NCBI RefSeq assembly: GCF_002305875.1
Contig: NZ_CP022098.1
Span: forward strand, 1,922,001 to 1,986,000
Direction of reading: 5' to 3'
Origin: Cystobacter fuscus
GTDB taxonomy: Bacteria > Myxococcota > Myxococcia > Myxococcales > Myxococcaceae
DNA: 64,000 nt
Below the pieces are notes generated by a model. That model saw nothing but the letters and a program-made list of their open reading frames with translations, was not told where the DNA came from and did no database searches. Position numbers and translations under genes: made by a program. This document shows, one piece after another, positions 1 to 7,518 of the stretch (positions are counted from its first letter, which is position 1; every line of letters begins with the position of its first letter).

Positions 1-579
1 GCCGAAGACCGCGATGTACGAATTGCCAAGACGACGGAGGAACCGCGGCTCGGGGCCGAACGCGAGCTTCCGCACCCGAGAGTGCAGGCCGTCTGCGCCT
101 ACGATGAGCTCGAAGCGGCGAGAAGCTGCGCGCTCGAACGTCACGTCGACCCCCGACGTGTTCTGAGTGAGCGACGCGACCGAATCGTCGAAGAGATACT
201 CCACCCGGTTGCCCACGACCTCGTGCAGCACGCGGCAAAGGTCGTCGCGCATGATTTCAACATCGGGGCTCTCGAAACGCCCGCCCGTGAGGGTGCGCTC
301 CTCGCTTCGGTGTGTCTCCTTGCCGTTGGCGTCGACCATCGAGAACCCCGTCAGCCTGGTGCTGTGCTCGCGGAGCCTGGCGAGGATGCCCATACGTTCC
401 GCGACCGTGAGCGCCGGCCCACGCACGTCGAGCGCCTGCCCACCCGGACGCAGGTGTGGCGCACGTTCGACGACGGTGATGTCGAAGCCGTAGCGCGCAA
501 GCCAGTAGGCGATGGTGAGACCGGAGACGCTGGCGCCGGATACCAGCACGCGGGGGATCCTTGGAGTCGTAGAGGACAT
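1..579 (-). CDS. FAD-dependent monooxygenase, N-terminal part (cut by window edge)
   Basis: Reading the minus strand from the ATG at 579 gives an uninterrupted 193-codon frame that runs off the window start. The N-terminus carries a Rossmann dinucleotide-binding segment (VSGASVSGLTIAYWLARYG) followed by an acidic end to the second strand (VVERAPHLRPGGQALDVRG), and a later stretch ELIVGADGLHSRVRK matching the GD/DG motif of flavoprotein aromatic hydroxylases (PHBH class). Family members use NAD(P)H and FAD to hydroxylate aromatic or polyketide-like substrates; the substrate cannot be read here. The usual glycine in the middle of GxGxxG is a Ser (GASVSG), common in this family. It is divergent from a LysR-type gene 84 bp away, the usual arrangement for a LysR target. 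Confidence 0.85.
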   Translation of the reverse strand, partial: MSSTTPRIPRVLVSGASVSGLTIAYWLARYGFDITVVERAPHLRPGGQALDVRGPALTVAERMGILARLREHSTRLTGFSMVDANGKETHRSEERTLTGGRFESPDVEIMRDDLCRVLHEVVGNRVEYLFDDSVASLTQNTSGVDVTFERAASRRFELIVGADGLHSRVRKLAFGPEPRFLRRLGNSYIAVFG

Positions 580-595
580 GGACCCTCAGGTACAC

Positions 596-634
596 TTCCG
601 GAATCGAACCGTCCAAGACATTGATTGAACGAAT
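596..634. promoter_or_regulatory. Candidate LysR operator in the divergent intergenic region
   Basis: The 84-bp gap between the FAD monooxygenase and the LysR gene contains the palindrome TTCCGGAA (596-603) and an ATT-N9-AAT box (620-634, ATTGATTGAACGAAT) that fits the loose T-N11-A rule for LysR-type regulators. Placement between divergent genes is typical for such an operator. Inferred only. Confidence 0.35.
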
Positions 635-663
635 ATGATACCTCTTGAGCAACGATAGAACTC

Positions 664-1617
664 ATGGAACTCCGACATCTGCGCTACTTCGTCACCATCG
701 CCGAGGAGCAAAGCTTCCGTCGCGCGGCCGGGCGACTCCACGTCTCGCAGTCGCCGCTGAGCCGGCAAATGAAGGACCTCGAGGACGAGATGGGCGTTGA
801 ACTCTTCGCGCCCGAGGGGCGAGGAATCAAGCTCACGGCTGCTGGGAAGGTTTTCGCGGAGAGAGCCAGAAGCATCCTTGGGAGCGTCGACACGGCCATT
901 GAGGAAGCCAAGGGAATCGCCGAAGGCAGACTTGGCACCGTGGTCATCGGCTTTGAAACGGGGACGACCTTCGTGGGTGCATTGTTGTCCCTCGTCGCGG
1001 CGCTTCGCCGACGAACGCCCCGTGTCGGCCTGCAACTCGTCCCCATGAGCAGCCTCGAGCAGTGGACGGCGCTGAGGCAGGGGACGATTACCTTCGGCTA
1101 TGGTGCATACGCGCCCAGTGACGACTCCTTGGGTCACCTGGAGATGAGCCGTGACCGGCTCGGGGTGCTTCTCTCCTCTGAGCATCGGCTCGCACGACTT
1201 GGGAAAATCCGGCTTCGAGACCTTGAGAACGAGCGCGTGCTACTCCAGCCACGTCATCTCTATCCGCGGCTCCACGCGGACATCATCATGGCGGCGCGCG
1301 CACAGGGCGCGACGCTGCACGTGACGGCGGAGGTGCTCGACCTGGAGGCGCTCCTGGCACTGGTCGTTATCGGCGACGCGATTACCTTCCTGACGGAGAA
1401 GTTCTGGGAGCCAGCATCGCAAGCCTCGTTGATGTGGCGGCCCGTGGAGGACCTCCACATCAACCTGAGTGAGTTCGTCACATGGCGCGTGGAGGACGCC
1501 GATACGCCCGTGGTGCGAGCGCTGCTCGAGAGTGCACGCGAAGTGAGTCCGTTCCCGCAAGGCACCGCGGACCGCACGCGCTCCTCCAAGGCTAGGCCGC
1601 GGCGGAAATGCTCTTGA
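664..1617 (+). CDS. LysR-family transcriptional regulator
   Basis: 317 residues, the usual LTTR length. The N-terminal winged HTH is clear: MELRHLRYFVTIAEEQSF, then RRAAGRLHVSQSPLSRQMKDLEDEMGVELF, which is the canonical A-x-x-L-x-x-S-Q-x-x-x-S-x-x-I/M-x-x-LE pattern. The rest (about 90-300) is a periplasmic-binding-protein-like effector domain. It is divergent from the FAD monooxygenase and probably controls it. The first ATG directly opens the HTH, so the start is convincing although no strong Shine-Dalgarno is seen. The 3' end overlaps the convergent glycosyltransferase gene by 26 bp. The residues after about 295 (TADRTRSSKARPRRKCS) look non-conserved and may be a read-through extension. 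Confidence 0.92.
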   Translation: MELRHLRYFVTIAEEQSFRRAAGRLHVSQSPLSRQMKDLEDEMGVELFAPEGRGIKLTAAGKVFAERARSILGSVDTAIEEAKGIAEGRLGTVVIGFETGTTFVGALLSLVAALRRRTPRVGLQLVPMSSLEQWTALRQGTITFGYGAYAPSDDSLGHLEMSRDRLGVLLSSEHRLARLGKIRLRDLENERVLLQPRHLYPRLHADIIMAARAQGATLHVTAEVLDLEALLALVVIGDAITFLTEKFWEPASQASLMWRPVEDLHINLSEFVTWRVEDADTPVVRALLESAREVSPFPQGTADRTRSSKARPRRKCS

Positions 1618-2893
1618 CGTCCACGTTCCCCTCGAAGGCCAGCTTCTCGAGGGCGCGCGCGGCGACCTGCCCGCTCTTGAGCTGCTGAATCTCCGAGGAG
1701 ACCTTCCGGGCGCGGGCTCGCAGCGACTCGTCGGCCAGGAGTGCCTGCAACTCGGCGCGGATCCGCTCGGGAGTCGCCTTCTCCAGGGGCAGGTAGCGCC
1801 CGAGCCCCGCGCGCTCGACCAGCGACGCGTTGAGGGTCTGGTCTCCAACGAGGGGGATGACCAGCATGGGCAGACCCGTGTACAGGGCGCGACCCACCGC
1901 GCCCCAACCCCCGTGGGTGATCAACGCCCGGGCCTTGGGGAACACCTCGTCGTGGGGAACGTAGCGCTCGATGCGGATGTGGGAGCCGAGCCCGGAGGGA
2001 ACATCCGAGGCCCCCGCGGCCGTGGCGAGCACGGGGACGTTCATGGGCGAGACCGCCTCCAACACGCGCCGGAACAAGCCATTGTCCGCATGGGTCGTCG
2101 TCGTGCTGACGATCACGGTCCCGGGCTCGATGCGCGGCGCTTCCTTGCGGCTCGTGGAGCTGTTGGCGGTCGTCGGCCCGACGAAGAGCTGGTTGTCGCG
2201 CAGCGGAATGCTCCCGGCGAGTCCCCGGTGGCCCATGATGATGTGGAGCTTGGGCGAGGCCGCGGCCTGGACGAGGTGCGCCAAGCGGCCACGATAGGGG
2301 GACAGACCGAGCTGGGCCCTCGCCTCGTTCAACGGCATCAGCTGGCCCATCAGCAGGTGCGTCAGCGCGGGGAACCGGAAGAAGGGCTTCATGGACGGCA
2401 TGGTGCTGAAGAGCAGCGGCAGCTCATCCGCCGTGAGGACCGTCCCCATGTTCCCGGCGCTCGCCCAGGGAATGCCGGCGCGCTCGGCGGCCCAGGCCGC
2501 GCCCAGCTCGAAGTAGTCGTGGACCACGCAGTCCACCTTCTCGCGCTTCAAGACAGGCTCCAGCTCTCGCGCGAGCTGGACGTTGTTCGCCTGGCCGATG
2601 CTCCGGAACATCGTGATGCCGAAGGGGACCGACGGCATCCAGGGCGGCAGACTCGTGAGCTGGGCGAGATCGCCAATGTCCTGGACGTCGAGCATCCGCT
2701 CATGAGGCAGGTGCTCCGCGCCGACGGCCTTCACATCGGCCGCCAGGCTCGCCTTCGCCTTGAACAGCACCCGGTTGCCCCGAGCGGTGAGCTGCTGCGC
2801 GAGGTCCAGGACGCGAAGCAGATGCCCCGGCGCCCCCGAGCTCGCCAGCAGGAAGGTCGCGGGTTTCCGGGAAACATCATTCGTGGATGCCAT
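1592..2893 (-). CDS. MGT-type (UDP-glycosyltransferase-like) glycosyltransferase
   Basis: 433 residues from the ATG at 2893, preceded by GGGGGAG; an in-frame start 14 codons upstream lacks one. The N-terminal half opens with a GT-B acceptor domain strand (ATFLLASSGAPGHLLRVLDLAQQL, shown in part). The C-terminal half has the donor-nucleotide motif ITHGGWGAVGRALYTGLPM followed by PLVGDQTLNA, the HGGxxS-like / D-Q signature of the YjiC/MGT macrolide-flavonoid glycosyltransferase family. Such enzymes transfer a sugar from a UDP/TDP donor to small hydrophobic acceptors, as in antibiotic self-resistance or tailoring; the acceptor is unknown. The gene is apparently monocistronic, with two dyad-symmetric sites in its upstream region that look like a repressor operator. 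Confidence 0.88.
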   Translation of the reverse strand: MASTNDVSRKPATFLLASSGAPGHLLRVLDLAQQLTARGNRVLFKAKASLAADVKAVGAEHLPHERMLDVQDIGDLAQLTSLPPWMPSVPFGITMFRSIGQANNVQLARELEPVLKREKVDCVVHDYFELGAAWAAERAGIPWASAGNMGTVLTADELPLLFSTMPSMKPFFRFPALTHLLMGQLMPLNEARAQLGLSPYRGRLAHLVQAAASPKLHIIMGHRGLAGSIPLRDNQLFVGPTTANSSTSRKEAPRIEPGTVIVSTTTTHADNGLFRRVLEAVSPMNVPVLATAAGASDVPSGLGSHIRIERYVPHDEVFPKARALITHGGWGAVGRALYTGLPMLVIPLVGDQTLNASLVERAGLGRYLPLEKATPERIRAELQALLADESLRARARKVSSEIQQLKSGQVAARALEKLAFEGNVDVKSISAAA

Positions 2894-2947
2894 GGTCGTT
2901 CTCCCCCAGGAAGTCGCAAACGGTCCCCTCCGCACACGCGATGGACC

Positions 2948-3007
2948 GCAACTCCAAGTTGCGATGATGAATAGAATTGGATTTCACTCACCGCAATTCG
3001 AAGTTGC
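2948..3007 (-). promoter_or_regulatory. Two operator-like dyads upstream of the glycosyltransferase
   Basis: GCAACTCCAAGTTGC at 2948-2962 is a perfect 6-3-6 inverted repeat; GCAATTCGAAGTTGC at 2993-3007 is a near copy with one mismatch between arms. Centres are 45 bp apart. On the minus strand a possible promoter, TTGCGG-N17-TATTCA, lies between them so that the distal dyad overlaps the -35. The architecture suggests a dimeric repressor (TetR- or MarR-like) acting on the glycosyltransferase 55-115 bp downstream. No such regulator gene is adjacent. Confidence 0.5.
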
Positions 3008-3654
3008 GATACTCGGCTTATGAGAGAATTGGAAGAAGGGCGCATCCCACCCCGAGCGGGGGGGCGGTAGTCTCGGCCCCATGCACACCAAGGCCCTGAG
3101 AGGTGTCAGACGACTCGTAGGCGGCGAGGGAGCGGAACAAGTTCTCTGACACCTCCTGGAGTTTCTTACGAATCGTCCCGTACAAATTGTCTGACACCTT
3201 CTCAGGGCGCTCCTCCAAGGTCGCCCAGCGAAAACGTCACGGCAAGCGCTGATCGTCTCAATGGCGACCACGAGAACTACGTTCATTCCCTCCGCGTATG
3301 GTTTGCAACGTCGCCTCTGCGGGGGATGACACATGCTCGGGACTACGAAGGCGTATAGGAGGGATGGGGGCCCTGTGGAGGGGGGAGGGCTGGAGCGGAG
3401 GGGGAGAGGAAGGCCGCGGATGGGTGCTGTCAGGGCTGTGCGCCGGGCCAGTGGAGAAGCGGTGCAACCCTCCTTGGGGCACAAGTCCCAGGAAGGGTGT
3501 GGAGATGCCTTCTCCGAGACTTCGCCGGACACCTTCCCCAGGAGTAGGCCCCCACCTGCCGAACCGAGTACCTCCTGGAAGTCAGGCGCGGTCCATGAGA
3601 GCACCATGACTCCTGGCCACCCGCAGGCGGGGAGGTCAGGGCGGAGGAGCACGC
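3008..3654. other. 647-bp gene-free stretch
   Basis: No convincing coding region. It holds the 97-bp MITE-like element at 3102-3198 (see separate entry) and a purine-rich part at about 3360-3420. The many overlapping frames here do not resemble known proteins. Confidence 0.6.
3102..3198. mobile_element. MITE-like element with 20-bp imperfect terminal inverted repeats
   Basis: The left end GGTGTCAGACGACTCGTAGG (3102-3121) matches the reverse complement of the right end (3178-3198, GGTGTCAGACAATTTGTACGG when flipped; shown without its first base it is 20 long) with few mismatches. A further internal end-like copy, TCTGACACCTC (3145-3155), is an 11-bp perfect inverse of 3100-3110. A close relative of the right end lies at 4701-4738 and a weaker one at 5575-5599. 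Repeated short motifs inside the ends recall multi-repeat ends of some insertion sequences (for example the IS21 type), but there is no transposase gene, so a non-autonomous element or relic is inferred. Confidence 0.45.
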
Positions 3655-4458
3655 ATGGACGAGAAGAAGAAGAAGTCCGAAGCGAACGGCGAGGAACCGG
3701 AGCGGTTGGGGCCGTACGTGATTCAGGAGCAGGTGCAGCAGTCCCATGACAGCCAGGAGCAGCTCTACCTGGCCACGCACGAGACGAGCGGGGCCAAGGC
3801 CCTGGTGCGCAAGCACTCCTCCGAGGAGGACGCGGCACCACGCAAGGACTGGCGAGTGCTCTTCGGCTCCTGGGCCTCAGGGGGTTACTCCGCCATGGAA
3901 GTGGAGCACACCGACTGGGCCAGGGCCCTGGACAGGCAGTCGGCGGAGTCGATGCTGCTCACGTTGGAGAGTGTGCTCGAGGAAGTGCGGCGCATGGCCC
4001 GCGCCGTGTCCGGCACCCACGAGCCCCGCTTCCGGTGGAGCCTGGGGTTGGGCATGGCGAGCGCCGCCATGGTGTGCGCCCTTCTCTTCGCGCTGGTGCG
4101 TCTGGCCCCGGTGTCCCAACCTCCGAGCTCCCCGGAGACTTTGGCGAGCGCCCCGCCCGCGTCTGGGAGCCACGAGGAGCCCGCGGCGGGCGAAAATCTG
4201 GACATGCCCACCCATGGCGTGCTCGTGGACACCGCGGACGCGGGGCAATCCGTACTCGCCCGTCCGCTGCCGCGCGAGCCCTTCAAGGGACAGAAGCGCC
4301 CTCCCTGCCATCGCTACGCCGAGGTCGAGTTGGTCGGTGCCTGCTGGATGCCTCACGAGTTGAAGGCCCCGTGCCCGGACGTGCTCTACGAGCACCAGGG
4401 CAAGTGCTACTCGCCCGCCTTCAGCGCGAAGCCGCCGCCCTCGTCGCTCGGGCAGTGA
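3655..4458 (+). CDS. Kinase-N-lobe-like single-pass membrane protein (degenerate kinase family)
   Basis: 267 residues. Residues 17-50 (RLGPYVIQEQVQQ, then QLYLATHETSGAKALV) resemble the first strands of a Ser/Thr kinase N-lobe, but no catalytic Lys context, HRD or DFG follows, so kinase activity is very unlikely. A transmembrane helix lies at about 128-148 (LGLGMASAAMVCALLFALVR). The C-terminal domain has four conserved-looking cysteines (PPCHRYAEVELVGACW, then PCPDVLYEHQGKCYSP). From memory, similar Cys-containing tails end other myxobacterial kinase-like membrane proteins. Probably a cytoplasmic-to-periplasmic sensor or scaffold of unknown role. It sits between copies of the same short repeat, suggesting a mobile accessory position. 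Confidence 0.7.
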   Translation: MDEKKKKSEANGEEPERLGPYVIQEQVQQSHDSQEQLYLATHETSGAKALVRKHSSEEDAAPRKDWRVLFGSWASGGYSAMEVEHTDWARALDRQSAESMLLTLESVLEEVRRMARAVSGTHEPRFRWSLGLGMASAAMVCALLFALVRLAPVSQPPSSPETLASAPPASGSHEEPAAGENLDMPTHGVLVDTADAGQSVLARPLPREPFKGQKRPPCHRYAEVELVGACWMPHELKAPCPDVLYEHQGKCYSPAFSAKPPPSSLGQ

Positions 4459-4700
4459 GGAGCGCGGGGCCCCCTGGCGCCCGGCAACCGGCTTCGCTCG
4501 TCCCTGCTCGTCCATCCGACATTGGCCGTGCCTTCGGATTCGCTCTCCGAGGGGCTCACGCAACTCTCGCAGCGCCTGGGCTCGTGGAGGCATGCCCCAA
4601 CGGTCGCGGGTTGCCTCGGGCCGGGTAGGCGGGTGATGGGCCCTCACGGCACGCGCCCCGAGGATTGGCTTGTCCCGTGAACGAGCCGGGAAGGGGGTCG

Positions 4701-4738
4701 CTTACAAATCGTCCGTACAAATCGTCTGACACCTTTTC
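4701..4738. repeat. Second copy of the MITE-like end repeat
   Basis: This 38-bp segment aligns with 3165-3203 with three substitutions and one indel. It begins CTTACAAATCGTCCGTACAA and ends with TCTGACACCTTTTC. Internally it carries a direct repeat of ACAAATCGTC with a 13-bp period. Only one end-like copy was found here, without an opposing partner nearby. Confidence 0.6.
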
Positions 4739-4843
4739 GAGCCGATGCCTTGTTCCGCCGGAAGTCCCCCAAGCGTGGGTAGAGCCGAGGCGGCAAGAGG
4801 CGAGCCCCGCGCGGCAAGGCCCGAGAAGGGCCGTTGATGGGTA

Positions 4844-5320
4844 TCACCCGAGCGCGGGGGCTTCACTTCCACTGATTCGCGACGTCCTCCTGGGTGGCTG
4901 GGCCGGAGGCGGGGGGAAGTACCGCTCACGGTGGTATGTCCAGTCCGACCAGGTCACTCTCTTCCCGAACTCGTGCACCACGCCACGAACGTGGTCGACG
5001 GGGTACTTACGCTCACGACCGTCGGTGAAGGCCTCGGCGACGCGACCAGCCTTGAACGTGGCCCGGAAGATGAGCGACTCCTCGCCACATCCCCTCCCCG
5101 TGTAGATGGGCTCGTAGCGGACACCATCCACGCGGACCAGATGGTACTCCAGCCTACGGAAAGTGCGAGATGCGGGCGGAATGGAAGCTACCGCGCAGGC
5201 CCGTTTCCTTCGTGCCCATGCCATGCGGCCGACGGGTTGGGGCCTGATCGGCAAGACGCGAGCAGCGCTCCATTCCCCCTCCCCATACTTCGGCCCGCCT
5301 TGCAAGGGGTGGAAACCCAC
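4844..5320 (-). CDS. Doubtful open frame, unknown protein or relic
   Basis: 158 codons. The part from about residue 52 on (RTFRRLEYHLVRVDGVRYEP to VVHEFGKRVTWSDWTYHRER) has a composition and charge pattern plausible for a real small protein, whereas the first 50 residues look non-coding. No family recognised, no clear ribosome binding site, and GC3 is not as high as in neighbouring genes. It may be a decayed fragment of a transferred gene. Confidence 0.25.
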   Translation of the reverse strand: MGFHPLQGGPKYGEGEWSAARVLPIRPQPVGRMAWARRKRACAVASIPPASRTFRRLEYHLVRVDGVRYEPIYTGRGCGEESLIFRATFKAGRVAEAFTDGRERKYPVDHVRGVVHEFGKRVTWSDWTYHRERYFPPPPAQPPRRTSRISGSEAPALG

Positions 5321-5429
5321 CCCTCCACAGAATGTTCCCCGGCATTACCTTCCACGCGGTGACGGGCAAGCTCATGGGGTCGATTCGCGGGAGATGGATC
5401 CCATCCAAATCAGGGCCAGGCGTACCCCG

Positions 5430-5516
5430 TTGTCGACTGGCTCGAATTCATTCTTCGCGGGCATCATCGACGACGTTCGTTGGTACCAGGCAGCCCTGAC
5501 GGGCTCGGTGAAGTGA
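5430..5516 (+). pseudogene. Remnant of a LamG/concanavalin-like domain protein
   Basis: The last 22 codons before a stop read FFAGIIDDVRWYQAALTGS, matching the G-x-I-D-D-V-R-x-Y-x-x-A-L motif that ends LamG-like jelly-roll domains of secreted glycan-binding proteins. The upstream sequence in this frame shows no continuation of the fold and no start or signal peptide, so only a C-terminal fragment survives. Confidence 0.5.
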
Positions 5517-5574
5517 CATTATCGTCGCGGCCAAGGAGAGGCTCTGCTTCTGTGGGCCCGCTTGCGGGAAGAGA

Positions 5575-5599
5575 GGTGTCAGAACGAACTCTTTGACAC
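5575..5599. repeat. Short dyad related to the MITE-like ends
   Basis: GGTGTCAGAACGAAC followed by TTTGACAC forms an imperfect inverted repeat whose outer 7 bp match the ends of the 3102-3198 element. It lies about 120 bp upstream of the secreted protein gene at 5720. Confidence 0.35.
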
Positions 5600-5719
5600 T
5601 TTCTCTGGATGCCTGGGCTGGATGCCTGGACTGATCTTGTTTGACAGGTCTCCGGGAGTGAAATACGATTCACTTGCTGTGGTGGTTTGCCCATAGCCCA
5701 CATCCCACATCGAGGAAAC

Positions 5720-6142
5720 ATGAACGTCGCGAAACTGGCCTTTGCTTGTATTGCCCTTCTGTCTACAGCCGCCGTCGCAGGCAGCAAGACGAATTTTGAG
5801 ATCTACCTCTCCATTCCCCCGTCGGGCACGGCTGTTGCGGCGGGTTCTTTCGTTGGCGTGCAGAACTCGTCTGATACGAACTCCGTCATTCAGTGCCAGA
5901 TCAAGGTGGACCTTACGGCCTTGGGAACAGCAACCCAGAGATTGTATTGCCATGCCAGGGATACCAGCGGCAACGACGGGATCTGTATCCTGAACAACCC
6001 ACCCCAGGCCTTTGTCGATCTCGTTTACGCACTCAAGGACAATGACAAGCTGACCTTCACCTGGGACGTCGCTACTCAGCAGTGCAAGTCGCTGGAGCTT
6101 CAGCGTGGGTCCTGGCAGGTCCGGAGTAATGGCGCTACGTAG
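5720..6142 (+). CDS. Small secreted protein of unknown function
   Basis: 140 residues from the ATG at 5720, preceded by CGAGGAAAC; an ATG 11 codons upstream would place non-signal residues before the signal peptide. MNVAKLAFACIALLSTAAVA is a clean Sec signal peptide with an AxA cleavage site. The mature part is polar with four cysteines (in QCQIKVDL, YCHARD, ICILNN, QCKSLE) that could form two disulfides, and has a beta-rich look. No family recognised. An intrinsic terminator follows, so it is probably monocistronic. Confidence 0.75.
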   Translation: MNVAKLAFACIALLSTAAVAGSKTNFEIYLSIPPSGTAVAAGSFVGVQNSSDTNSVIQCQIKVDLTALGTATQRLYCHARDTSGNDGICILNNPPQAFVDLVYALKDNDKLTFTWDVATQQCKSLELQRGSWQVRSNGAT

Positions 6143-6163
6143 TTCCGTACCAAGAGAAGCGTG

Positions 6164-6208
6164 GGCCGGTGCTGAGAGCCATGAGCTTCGGCACCGGCCT
6201 TTCTATTT
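6164..6208 (+). terminator. Rho-independent terminator after the secreted protein
   Basis: GGCCGGTGC (6164-6172) pairs perfectly with GCACCGGCC (6191-6199), followed at once by TTTCTATTT. It ends the transcript of the gene stopping at 6142. Confidence 0.8.
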
Positions 6209-6360
6209 GGTTCCAGCCTTCCCCTCAACAGGTCCCCTCTCCCTCCTATACGCCCGTCCCCGCCCCCGCTCCGGGTGCGACCTGCGAGGTCAAAATCTTC
6301 CCGAGAGTGAACGCAGAGCTTGCTCCGTACCGGAGATTACGTAACTTCGCGTCGCTCTTC

Positions 6361-7470
6361 ATGACCAACGAAACCTCTTCGTCGGGCCCTCGCCCATACA
6401 AGCTCGTGGAAACGCGCCATCTTGACGAGGCGCGCGACATCTTCCGCCGTACGTACGGTGAGTCGAAGCTCGATGCCGTGGACTCAAAGCATTTCGAGTG
6501 GCGGGTCAACCTCGCCGGCACGGGCCCCGTCGTCTTCACCCGCGGGGGGAGCAGTGGTGGGACCATCATGCGCGTCATGCCCGACAGCTACGTCGTGGTC
6601 TTGCTCACCGACAAAAGCGGGCACGCGGCTTCACACAAGAACGCAGCCGACATCACGCAGGACGGCGGCGCGGTCGTATTCACGGCAGGACACCCTCTCG
6701 TCTTGGAGCTGGCGGATGGCGTCCGCTCGGTCACCTTGCGCATCGACCCCGCCCATCTGCAGGCCGAGCTGGAGGCGCTCACGGGCCAGACCGTGCATGG
6801 GCCGCCGCGGTTCGCGCTCTCCATGGACACCCAAGCCGGCTACGGCGAATCCCTCCGGCAAATGTGCCTCTTCCTGGGACGAGAGATCGAGAAGGGATCC
6901 GTGATGTTCCAGGATCCGCGGCTCATAGCCCCTCTCGGCGAGAGCGTCGTGCGCGCGCTCCTCCTGGGCCAGGCGCACGACTACTCCCATCTGCTCCAGA
7001 CCCCCACGCCGAGCGCCGGCATGGGCGCGGTCCGCAGGGTCGAGGAATACGTCGAGGCCGCCGGGCCCCGCCCGGTGTCGATGCGCGAGCTCTGCCGGAT
7101 CACCGGCGCGAGCGGGCGCTCGATAGACAAGGCGTTCCGCGATCATCGGGGCTCCACGCTGACCGCCGCGCTCGCGAGATTACCGCCATCGCCGAGCGCG
7201 AACGAGGCAGGCGCGGTCGCGGCGTGCATCTCCCTGCTCACGCCGCGCGAGCGCGAGGTGTGCGCGCTCGTGGCGCGGGGGCTGCTCAACAAGCAGGTCG
7301 CGGCCGAGCTGGACATCTCCGAGGGGACTGTGGAGAAGCACCGGGCCCGGGCAATGAAGAAGCTGGCGGTGGGCAGCGCCGCCGAGCTGGGCGGGTTGTG
7401 GGCGCGGATGGGGAATGAGGCCGGGGAGGCGCCTCGCCCGCGGGGCGCCTCCCCGGCCTCGGGTGGATGA
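6361..7470 (+). CDS. Hybrid regulator: AraC-type sensor with C-terminal LuxR/GerE HTH
   Basis: 369 residues from the ATG at 6361; the frame extends upstream but that part is proline-rich and overlaps the terminator, so this start is preferred. Residues about 10-190 resemble the AraC_binding_2 N-terminal domain (MRVMPDSYVVVLLTD, VVFTAGHPLVLEL). About 225-270 resembles only the first part of an AraC HTH (PVSMRELCRITGASGRSIDK, then AFRDHRGST), which stops before the second HTH. Then LLTPREREVCALVARGLLNK, followed by QVAAELDISEGTVEKHRARA, is a complete LuxR/GerE HTH. The AraC DNA-binding domain thus appears truncated and replaced. Targets unknown; it stands alone. Confidence 0.85.
   Translation: MTNETSSSGPRPYKLVETRHLDEARDIFRRTYGESKLDAVDSKHFEWRVNLAGTGPVVFTRGGSSGGTIMRVMPDSYVVVLLTDKSGHAASHKNAADITQDGGAVVFTAGHPLVLELADGVRSVTLRIDPAHLQAELEALTGQTVHGPPRFALSMDTQAGYGESLRQMCLFLGREIEKGSVMFQDPRLIAPLGESVVRALLLGQAHDYSHLLQTPTPSAGMGAVRRVEEYVEAAGPRPVSMRELCRITGASGRSIDKAFRDHRGSTLTAALARLPPSPSANEAGAVAACISLLTPREREVCALVARGLLNKQVAAELDISEGTVEKHRARAMKKLAVGSAAELGGLWARMGNEAGEAPRPRGASPASGG
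7419..7458. terminator. Perfect 15-bp stem inside the end of the hybrid regulator gene
   Basis: GGCCGGGGAGGCGCC (7419-7433) and GGCGCCTCCCCGGCC (7444-7458) form a perfect 15-bp stem with a 10-nt loop, lying within the last 17 codons of the gene. There is no T-run after it on the plus strand. It could be a transcription terminator or 3'-stabilising structure embedded in coding sequence. Confidence 0.45.
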
Positions 7471-7518
7471 ACCGCTCAGAAGCAGGCGGAGTCGTTGGTA
7501 GGGCGGGACGCCGGCGGT

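Larger units (their letters stand above)
4459..5719. other. 1.26-kb stretch with repeats and decayed coding fragments
   Basis: No intact recognised gene. It contains the interspersed repeat copy at 4701-4738, a possible minus-strand open frame (4844-5320), a LamG-like C-terminal remnant (5430-5516) and a short dyad related to the same repeat (5575-5599) just before the promoter region of the secreted protein at 5720. The pattern is of insertion and decay. Confidence 0.6.

Noticed and set aside
3258-3841. Overlapping minus-strand frames over 3258-3841
   Set aside because: Pro/Arg/Ser-rich noise with no consistent start; lies in repeat-bearing intergenic DNA and opposite the kinase-relic gene.
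5579-5953. Minus-strand ORF overlapping the secreted protein gene
   Set aside because: The plus-strand gene has a signal peptide, Shine-Dalgarno and terminator; the minus frame has no support.
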